From DATBAX01 sp963762965 (GTDB lineage: Bacteria > Acidobacteriota > Terriglobia > Terriglobales > Acidobacteriaceae), in the NCBI GenBank assembly GCA_963762965.1, contig CAVXME010000001.1:3286001-3350000 (forward strand): a stretch of 64,000 bases of DNA, written 5' to 3'. The notes under the pieces are model-generated. The model was not told the DNA's origin, made no database searches, and saw only the letters and a list, made by a program, of their open reading frames with translations. Positions within the stretch are counted from its first letter, which is position 1, and each line of letters begins with the position of its first letter. The translations under genes were made by a program, and so were the position numbers. Positions 58,206 through 64,000 of this stretch are shown here, piece after piece.

Positions 58206-59792
58206 TTGCCCGTGATCGTCATCATGGCAACCGCCTTTCTGGTGGTTTTGCCGTGGTACTTCGCGGGCGTCCCCTCTGGCCATGACTTCAAGTTCCACTT
58301 GAACTCCTGGATGGAAGTGCTGGGCCAGTGGAAGCAGGGCGTTCTTTATCCGCATTGGGCGGGGATGGCGAACTACGGATTCGGCGAGCCGCGATTCATT
58401 TTCTATCCACCCGCTTCGTGGACGCTGGGCGCGGCACTGGGAGCGATCCTGCCCTGGAAACTGGTTCCCGGAGCGTATGTCTGGATCGTGCTCACGCTTT
58501 CCGGGTGCTCGATGTTCGCGCTGGCCCGGCATTGGCTTGGGAGATCAGACGCCATTTTCGCAGCGGCATTGTATGCTGCGAATCCCTATCACCTGGTCAT
58601 CGTTTATTGGCGAAGCGCTTTCGCCGAATTGCTGGCGGCGGCATTGCTGCCGTTGGTAGTTTTGTGGGTGCTGCGGTCCGAAGAGGACGGGCGAAAAATA
58701 ATTATTCCTCTGGGACTGATCGTGGCCGCGGCCTGGTTGACCGACCTTCCCGCAGCCGTGATGTTGAATTACTCACTCGTCCTGCTGCTGATCGTTGCCG
58801 CGGTCATGAAGCGTTCGCCGCGAGTCTTGCTGTACGGCACAGCAGCCGTGGTTCTGGGTTTCGCCTTGGCGGCGTTTTACCTGATTCCAGCGATTTACCA
58901 GCAGAGGTGGGTGGATATTGCCAATGCGCTACTTCCCGGTGTACGGCCGCAGGATAATTTTCTATTCACCATGATCGCCAACGATCCGCGGCACAACCGC
59001 TTCAACTTTCTGGTGTCCATGGTGGCGTGCGCTGAACTGGTCGCGCTCCCCGGAGCGCTGTTGTTGTCGTGGCGACGGCGAACGAAAATACAAACAATTT
59101 GGTGGATGCTTGCTCTTTGGGCCGCCGCCATCCTGTTGCTCATGCACCCTTTCTCGCAATCCATTTGGGATCACTTGCCGAAATTGCGTTTCCTCCAACT
59201 TCCCTGGCGCTGGCTGTTGTGCCTGAATGTATGCTTCGTGCTGCTGTTGACTATGGCGTGGCGGCGCTGGGCGCCACGGGCTTTACTCTGCGGCGCGATG
59301 CTTCTGGTGCTGATGTCGGTGGTTCTGGTACAGCCTCCACAGTGGGGAACTGCCAGTGAGTTTCCCGGCAAGGGTTATGAAGGAACCGACGAATATTTGC
59401 CGGCCGAGGCCGACATTTACGTGGTCAATAGCGCCGCCCCGCTGGTGAAGTTGGAAGACGATGGCAAAGCGCAAGTCCAAATCCAGCGATGGACTGCCGA
59501 GACGAAAGTTTTCACGGCCAAGGCGAGTGAGCCGGGAAATCTGGTTCTGCGGCTATTTACTTATCCGGCGTGGAGAGCGGAGGTGAACGGTCAAGTGGTT
59601 GCGACGGACAACCAGGACCGCACCGGACAGATGCTGATTCCGGTCGATGCGGGAGAAAACATCGTGCGCGTTACTTTCATTCGCACTGGCGATCAAATCG
59701 TCGGTGATGTCATCTCCGGTATCACTGCGCTTCTGCTTTTTGGCTTTTTGCTCTGGCAAAAAAAACAGCAATCGCTGCACAATCATGTCTAA
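58206..59792 (+). CDS. GT-C-like integral membrane protein (PTPS-related membrane family)
   Basis: A 528-residue protein with 11-13 helices and a C-terminal soluble beta domain (about 375-505). The first loop 'PSGHDFKFHLNSWMEVLGQW' carries an acidic residue (Asp27) where GT-C glycosyltransferases bind metal or substrate. 'YPHWAGMANYGFGEPRFIFY' follows. This is the family described as '6-pyruvoyl-tetrahydropterin synthase related' membrane proteins; they probably move sugars in envelope polymer synthesis. The start is uncertain: TTG 58206, GTG 58212 or ATG 58224. It is divergent from the thioredoxin-like gene and followed by rdgB 21 nt later. Confidence 0.8.
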   Translation: MPVIVIMATAFLVVLPWYFAGVPSGHDFKFHLNSWMEVLGQWKQGVLYPHWAGMANYGFGEPRFIFYPPASWTLGAALGAILPWKLVPGAYVWIVLTLSGCSMFALARHWLGRSDAIFAAALYAANPYHLVIVYWRSAFAELLAAALLPLVVLWVLRSEEDGRKIIIPLGLIVAAAWLTDLPAAVMLNYSLVLLLIVAAVMKRSPRVLLYGTAAVVLGFALAAFYLIPAIYQQRWVDIANALLPGVRPQDNFLFTMIANDPRHNRFNFLVSMVACAELVALPGALLLSWRRRTKIQTIWWMLALWAAAILLLMHPFSQSIWDHLPKLRFLQLPWRWLLCLNVCFVLLLTMAWRRWAPRALLCGAMLLVLMSVVLVQPPQWGTASEFPGKGYEGTDEYLPAEADIYVVNSAAPLVKLEDDGKAQVQIQRWTAETKVFTAKASEPGNLVLRLFTYPAWRAEVNGQVVATDNQDRTGQMLIPVDAGENIVRVTFIRTGDQIVGDVISGITALLLFGFLLWQKKQQSLHNHV

Positions 59793-59813
59793 ACGGAGTC
59801 GTCCAGCCACACG

Positions 59814-60443
59814 ATGATAAGACACATTCTCATCGCGACATCGAATGCGGGAAAGTTGCGGGATTTCGCAGGAGCCGCTTCGCCGCTCGGAATTGAAATC
59901 GCCTCCATTCCAAACTTCTCTTCCTTTCCGGTGGTGATTGAAGACGGCTTGACCTTTGAGGCCAATGCGCGGAAGAAAGCCGACAGCTATAGTTTGCATG
60001 CACCCGGCAAACTGATGCTGGCGGATGACTCCGGGCTGGAAGTGGACGCGCTCCAAGGTGCACCTGGAATTCATTCCGCGCGATATGCAGCGGATGCGCC
60101 GCATCTGGTGGAGAGCAACACGGACGACGAAGCCAACAATGCGCGGCTCCTCCGGGAACTGAAGGGGATTGCGCCGGAAAAACGAACTGCGCGCTTTGTA
60201 TGCGTGATCGCTGCGGCCCGCGATGGTCAGACCCAGCAAGTATTTCGCGGTCAGGCCGAAGGGATCATTCTTGACCAGCCCCGAGGATCGAACGGCTTCG
60301 GCTATGACCCGCTGTTCTATTTTCCGCAGATTGGGAAGACGTTCGCCGAACTAACGGCAGAAGAAAAGGCAAGATACAGTCATCGCGGCGCGGCGTTTCG
60401 GCAGTTTTTGCAATGGATTTCTTCGTATCACACAGAGTCTTAG
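59814..60443 (+). CDS. rdgB: Non-canonical purine NTP pyrophosphatase (RdgB/HAM1)
   Basis: Hydrolyses ITP, dITP and XTP to monophosphates to keep them out of nucleic acids. At 209 residues it shows 'ILIATSNAGKLRDFAGA' (triphosphate-binding SNAGK), 'EDGLTFEANARKKADSY', 'LADDSGLEVDALQGAPGIHS' and 'GSNGFGYDPLFYFPQIGKTF', with 'SHRGAAFRQFLQW' at the end. All catalytic blocks are intact. ATG 59814 is chosen. Confidence 0.95.
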   Translation: MIRHILIATSNAGKLRDFAGAASPLGIEIASIPNFSSFPVVIEDGLTFEANARKKADSYSLHAPGKLMLADDSGLEVDALQGAPGIHSARYAADAPHLVESNTDDEANNARLLRELKGIAPEKRTARFVCVIAAARDGQTQQVFRGQAEGIILDQPRGSNGFGYDPLFYFPQIGKTFAELTAEEKARYSHRGAAFRQFLQWISSYHTES

Positions 60444-60580
60444 CCCACTTGTGAGCCTGGGTTTCATTTTTTGGCCAAGTGACGTCCTTGAGTTGATCTA
60501 CCCGCCTTGACTTCGCTTCTCTCACACCAACATAATGAAAGGTTATCTCTTCACTTCTGCACTCATAAGGAAAGTTCTCG

Positions 60581-61336
60581 GTGGCGACGACGGCCAGTCC
60601 TGCATCCCCGACCAGTCAAAGATCTGGCGTCGCTCCGCTGCGGGCCGGCCAGGGACACTCTTTTCTGTTGCGTCGCCTGCATTCGCTCAGCGGAATCATT
60701 CCCGTGGGTGCATTTCTCTTTGAGCACATTCTGATTTCAAACGCCACTGCGATCGGTGGCCCGGCTGCCTATGCTCACCAGGTGCGGTTCTTGGCGAGCC
60801 TGCCGCTGGTTCCGGTGCTCGAGCTGTTTGGCATCTGGCTGCCGATTCTGTTCCATGCCGGATATGGATTTTACATCTGGTATCGCGGAGAAATGAATCT
60901 CGGGGAGTATCCCTGGACCGGGAATTGGATGTACACCGCACAGCGCTGGACCGGCGCGATCGCTTTTGCCTATATCGCCTGGCACACCTACACCATGCGG
61001 TTCACGGGAATCGATTTGCACAAGTATCCCGGTGCGTCATTTGGCAAGGTGCAGACGGAAGTTTTTCAGACGCCGTTGTTCTTGTTTTTTGTCGCGGGCT
61101 TGATCGCCGCTTCGTGGCATTTTGCTTATGGAATCTGGCTGTTTTGCGCGAAATGGGGGATTGTCTCGGGAGAAAAGGCGCGTAAACGGTTTTTGATCCT
61201 GTGCCTTGCGTTCTTTTTCGTGCTGGTCGGAGCGGGACTGGGCAGCTTGACTTCCTTCCGCTCGCATCCCCAGCAGGCAACTGATCCAGCGGGGGCGCGG
61301 AGAGTTGAAATGGGCACCAGCGGCGAAATGAAATGA
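60581..61336 (+). CDS. sdhC: Succinate dehydrogenase cytochrome b subunit
   Basis: Membrane anchor of complex II, of the single-polypeptide type-B kind with two haems in relatives (Bacillus, Wolinella). At 251 residues it has about five helices with well-placed His: 'RRLHSLSGIIPVGAFLFEH', 'PILFHAGYGFYIWYRG', 'AYIAWHTYTMRF' and 'ASWHFAYGIWLF'. The start is GTG 60581 with AGGAAAG in front. An N-terminal leader of about 28 residues is cytoplasmic. It overlaps sdhA by 4 nt. Confidence 0.92.
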   Translation: MATTASPASPTSQRSGVAPLRAGQGHSFLLRRLHSLSGIIPVGAFLFEHILISNATAIGGPAAYAHQVRFLASLPLVPVLELFGIWLPILFHAGYGFYIWYRGEMNLGEYPWTGNWMYTAQRWTGAIAFAYIAWHTYTMRFTGIDLHKYPGASFGKVQTEVFQTPLFLFFVAGLIAASWHFAYGIWLFCAKWGIVSGEKARKRFLILCLAFFFVLVGAGLGSLTSFRSHPQQATDPAGARRVEMGTSGEMK

Positions 61337-63102
61337 CGACGAACCCGAAAATTATTGTGATCGGTGGCGGACTGGCGGGCCTTTCGGCCGTGATCAAGAT
61401 CGCCGAAATGGGCGGCGAGGTCGATTTGTTCTCGATCGTTCCGGTGAAGCGCTCGCATTCCGTTTGCGCGCAGGGCGGCATCAATGCCGCCAAGAACTTA
61501 AAGGGCGAAGGCGATTCCACCTGGCAGCATCTCGATGACACGGTTTACGGCGGCGATTTTCTGGCCAACCAGACGCCGGTAAAAAATATGTGCGATGCCG
61601 CGCCCGGCATTATCGATTTGCTGGATCGCATGGGAGTTCCCTTCAATCGCACTCCGGAAGGATTGCTTGATTTTCGACGCTTTGGCGGCACGCTGATGCA
61701 TCGCACGGCATTTGCCGGGGCGACGACCGGACAACAGCTTCTGTACGCACTCGACGAGCAGGTTCGACGGTATGAGTCTGAGGGAAAAGTTAAGAAGTAT
61801 GAGCACTGGGAGTTTTTGTCGGCTGTCCTCGATGGGAACCGTGTCTGCCGCGGGATTTGTGCCATGGATCTGCGTTCCATGGAAGTGCGGACCTTCCCTG
61901 CCGACGCCATCATTATCGCGACCGGCGGCATCGGTGCGATTTTTGGCAAGTCGACGAACTCCGTGGTTTGTACCGGGTCGGCGCAGTCGGCGCTTTATCA
62001 GCAGGGATGCTATTACGCGAATGGCGAATTCATTCAGGTGCATCCTACTTCGATTCCGGGCGAAGACAAGCTTCGCCTGATGTCGGAATCTGCCCGTGGC
62101 GAAGGCGGACGTGTGTGGGTGCCGAAAACTCCCGGCGACAAACGCGATGCTTTGTCCATTCCAGAAAAAGACCGGTGGTATTTTCTCGAAGAGTGGTATC
62201 CGAAGTATGGCAACCTGGTGCCGCGAGACGTGGCCACCCGCGCCATTTTCAAAGTGGTGTACGAACACAATCTCGGGATTGATGGCAAGCCGATGGTCTA
62301 TCTCGACCTCACGCACATCGATAGCGCGACTTTGGATCGCAAGCTGGAAGGCATTCTCGAAATCTACGAAAAGTTCGTCGGAGACGATCCCCGCAAAGTG
62401 CCGATGAAGATTTTTCCCGGCATGCACTACACCATGGGTGGTTTGTGGGTGGATTTCAATCAGGCGACGAACATTCCTGGAATCTATGCGGCGGGCGAGT
62501 GCGAATACCAGTATCACGGTGCCAACCGGCTGGGCGCGAATTCCTTAGTGTCCTGCATTTTTGGAGGCTTCACTGCCGGGCCCAATGCTGTGCGTTATGC
62601 GCGCAATCTTCAGTCGGCGCCGAGCAACGGTCACTTTGAGGCGGAGCGCAAGAAGCAGGAAGAAAACAATGCGACACTCATGAGTTCGGACGGCAAGGAA
62701 AATCCATTCCGGCTGTGGCGTGAACTGGGTGAGTTGATGACCAGGGATTGCACCGTCATCCGCTACAACAAGAATTTAAAGGGGACCGACGCCAAACTGG
62801 TCGAATTGCTAGAACGATTCCGGCATATCAACTTAAGCGACCGCTCGCAGTGGGCGAATACTTCAGTGATCTTCACTCGCCAGCTTTACAACATGCTGCA
62901 ACTGTCGCGAGTGGTTGCGCAAGGAGCGGCGTTGCGGGACGAATCCCGAGGCGCGCACTACAAGCCGGACTTCCCCGATCGCGACGACAAAAATTGGCTA
63001 AAGACCACGAAAGCGTACTTCGCTCCGGACGCAGACGAGCCGAGATTTGAGTTCGAGCCGGTGGATGTATCGCTGGTGCCGCCGAGGCCGAGGAAATATT
63101 GA
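61333..63102 (+). CDS. sdhA: Succinate dehydrogenase flavoprotein subunit
   Basis: Oxidises succinate to fumarate in complex II. It is 589 residues. The FAD-binding start is 'IIVIGGGLAGLSAVIKIAEM', and the probable covalent FAD site is H42 in 'KRSHSVCAQGGINA'. 'GEFIQVHPTSIPGEDKLRLM' and 'ARGEGGRVWVP' carry substrate-binding His and Arg, and 'MHYTMGGLWVD' plus 'YQYHGANRLGANSLVSCIFGG' (residues split by the usual loop) complete the family pattern. It resembles the Bacillus-type flavoprotein. It is followed by a repeat and a small membrane ORF before sdhB. Confidence 0.96.
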   Translation: MTTNPKIIVIGGGLAGLSAVIKIAEMGGEVDLFSIVPVKRSHSVCAQGGINAAKNLKGEGDSTWQHLDDTVYGGDFLANQTPVKNMCDAAPGIIDLLDRMGVPFNRTPEGLLDFRRFGGTLMHRTAFAGATTGQQLLYALDEQVRRYESEGKVKKYEHWEFLSAVLDGNRVCRGICAMDLRSMEVRTFPADAIIIATGGIGAIFGKSTNSVVCTGSAQSALYQQGCYYANGEFIQVHPTSIPGEDKLRLMSESARGEGGRVWVPKTPGDKRDALSIPEKDRWYFLEEWYPKYGNLVPRDVATRAIFKVVYEHNLGIDGKPMVYLDLTHIDSATLDRKLEGILEIYEKFVGDDPRKVPMKIFPGMHYTMGGLWVDFNQATNIPGIYAAGECEYQYHGANRLGANSLVSCIFGGFTAGPNAVRYARNLQSAPSNGHFEAERKKQEENNATLMSSDGKENPFRLWRELGELMTRDCTVIRYNKNLKGTDAKLVELLERFRHINLSDRSQWANTSVIFTRQLYNMLQLSRVVAQGAALRDESRGAHYKPDFPDRDDKNWLKTTKAYFAPDADEPRFEFEPVDVSLVPPRPRKY

Positions 63103-63112
63103 GTCCCAATGG

Positions 63113-63185
63113 GGTGGAGCAGGGCTTTCAGCCCTGCGTTAACACTGTGGCGGTTGAGACGCAGCGCTGAAAGCGCTGCTCCACC
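63113..63185. repeat. Nested-palindrome element inside the sdh operon
   Basis: The outer ends GGTGGAGCAG and CTGCTCCACC are exact inverses. Inside are two palindromes, CAGGGCTTTCAGCCCTG and CAGCGCTGAAAGCGCTG. Same design as at 47677-47754. It lies between sdhA and the next gene, so it would be transcribed. Confidence 0.8.
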
Positions 63186-63214
63186 TTAAAGCGATCCGGA
63201 AGGAGGGCATTCGC

Positions 63215-63448
63215 ATGTTTGACAATACTGCAACCCCAAAGACTTCGAATCGAAAGCGATTGTTCGGGCTCCTGGCCTTCCTTGGCTTCGTGATGACCGT
63301 AGTGGAATTGGTTCGGTTCCTGGGAACGCGGTCGCCGATTCATGCGGGGATGGCTTGCATCTGGCTGGTGGTGGGAGCGCTCTGGGGTTATAGGTTTCGG
63401 TACTTCGAATCGCAGATAACGAACTTGGACAGCAAAGATCCGAAATAG
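63215..63448 (+). CDS. Small two-helix membrane protein between sdhA and sdhB
   Basis: A 77-residue protein with a basic start (MFDNTATPKTSNRKR) and two membrane helices (about 16-36 and 42-60). A GGAAGGAGG at 63198-63206 is a strong ribosome binding site, arguing that it is real. The position in the sdh operon suggests an accessory role, for example in assembly of complex II, but the sequence does not match SdhD or an SdhE-type protein. Function unknown. Confidence 0.65.
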   Translation: MFDNTATPKTSNRKRLFGLLAFLGFVMTVVELVRFLGTRSPIHAGMACIWLVVGALWGYRFRYFESQITNLDSKDPK

Positions 63449-63457
63449 AATTGAATT

Positions 63458-64000
63458 ATGGCGAACGATAAGAAAGTTCTCTTCAAGATCAAGCGTCAAG
63501 CCAATCCAACCGCGGAACCACGCTGGGAAGAATTTGAACTCAACTGGCATCCTGGCATGAACGTCATTTCCTCGCTGATGGAGATTGCCCGCGATCCGAT
63601 TACACGCGACGGCAAACCCACCACGCCCATCACCTACGACTCCAATTGTCTGGAGGAAGTTTGCGGCTCCTGCGCCATGCTTATCAACGGACGCGCCCGC
63701 ATGGCCTGTTCGGCGCTAGTGGACAAAATGGAGCAGCCGATTCGCCTAGAACCGTTCTCGAAGTTTCCCGTGGTCCGCGATTTGGCGGTTGATCGCAGCG
63801 TGCTGTTTGAGAACTTGAAAGCTGTTAAGGCCTGGGTTCCGGTGGATGGCACCTACGATCTCGGATCCGGGCCGCGCATGTCGATGAGCGACCAGGAAGA
63901 AGCGTATCCGCTATCGCGGTGCATTTCCTGTTGTTGCTGCATGGAGGCGTGTCCGCAATTCAACGAGAGCACGGGATTTGTGGGTGCGGCGACCATTTCG
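63458..64000 (+). CDS. sdhB: Succinate dehydrogenase iron-sulfur subunit, 5' part
   Basis: Carries electrons from FAD to quinone through three Fe-S clusters. The first 181 residues are present; the window ends inside the gene. The [2Fe-2S] ligands are C64, C69, C72 and C84 in 'SNCLEEVCGSCAML' and 'RARMACSAL'. The next block 'RCISCCCCMEACPQF' gives C155, C158, C161 and C165 for the [4Fe-4S] cluster, with two extra Cys (C159, C160) inside the motif, making four Cys in a row. The remaining [3Fe-4S] ligands lie beyond the edge. ATG 63458 is 9 nt after the small membrane gene; no strong ribosome site is seen, so coupling is likely. Confidence 0.93.
   Translation, partial: MANDKKVLFKIKRQANPTAEPRWEEFELNWHPGMNVISSLMEIARDPITRDGKPTTPITYDSNCLEEVCGSCAMLINGRARMACSALVDKMEQPIRLEPFSKFPVVRDLAVDRSVLFENLKAVKAWVPVDGTYDLGSGPRMSMSDQEEAYPLSRCISCCCCMEACPQFNESTGFVGAATIS

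Noticed and set aside
57999..58532. N-terminal extension of the thioredoxin-like protein
   Set aside because: It would place about 178 low-complexity residues before a clear signal peptide and ribosome site, and cross the divergent gene's start.
61498..62517. 339-codon open frame opposite sdhA
   Set aside because: It lies wholly inside sdhA, has no ribosome site or family, and mirrors the sdhA codon bias.
1..64000. CRISPR array, prophage or integrative element
   Set aside because: No regularly spaced repeats, integrase, att-type duplication at the tRNA 3' end or phage structural genes were seen.

Overview
The window looks like chromosomal DNA from an Acidobacteriota bacterium of the Koribacter/Terriglobia type. 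This is an inference from protein character: a TonB with a glycine-rich linker, TPR and VWFA-related secreted proteins, a PEP-CTERM protein, a PilZ protein with a receiver-like domain, a RAYT transposase with REP units, PdxS without adjacent PdxT, and type-B succinate dehydrogenase in C-A-B order. No rRNA, prophage, plasmid or CRISPR signal was seen. Most of the window is dense housekeeping DNA in short operons with 1-14 nt overlaps.

Layout. 1-3.4 kb: a secreted protein fragment, a DoxX-like membrane protein, a RAYT transposase surrounded by REP palindromes (one lies inside its coding sequence), and three small orphan genes. 3.4-8.6 kb: pdxS, a hot-dog thioesterase, a cytochrome c and uvrA. 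8.6-11.7 kb: a TPR protein, two secreted helical proteins and a SprT-like metalloprotein, all in one overlapping run. 11.7-16.7 kb: an iron-uptake operon behind a promoter with a Fur-like box, encoding an FTR1-DUF2318 fusion, two FtsX/MacB-like permeases and an ABC ATPase fused to a DtxR/MntR-type regulator. 16.7-26.5 kb: murI, an acetyltransferase, TonB, ileS-lspA, a Slt-type lytic transglycosylase and a GAF-like protein. 26.8-28.1 kb: an ECF sigma factor, its zinc anti-sigma factor and a small Cys protein behind a sigma-E-like promoter. 28.3-36.6 kb: an M48 protease, inositol-phosphate synthase, DedA, endonuclease III, a one-chain LptF-LptG protein and a GalT-family protein that lacks the nucleophilic His.

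36.7-47 kb: mutS-nagZ-anmK-peptide-binding lipoprotein (overlapping, pointing to muropeptide salvage), a YmdB-like phosphoesterase, a Nudix hydrolase, a cold-shock protein and PolX. 47-52 kb: membrane proteins and a YHS/double-HMBD copper-type P1B ATPase. 52-58 kb: tRNA-Arg(ACG) with its promoter, a PEP-CTERM protein, a coiled-coil protein, a receiver-PilZ-PilZ protein, a VWFA-related protein and a thioredoxin-like protein. 58-64 kb: a GT-C-like membrane protein, RdgB and sdhC-sdhA-orf-sdhB, the last cut by the window end.

The two strongest observations are the ATPase-regulator fusion, which has a well-placed internal start that could also release a free regulator, and the 39-nt REP unit lying in frame and codon-aligned inside the RAYT gene thought to mobilise such units. 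All assignments are by reading; no database search was run.
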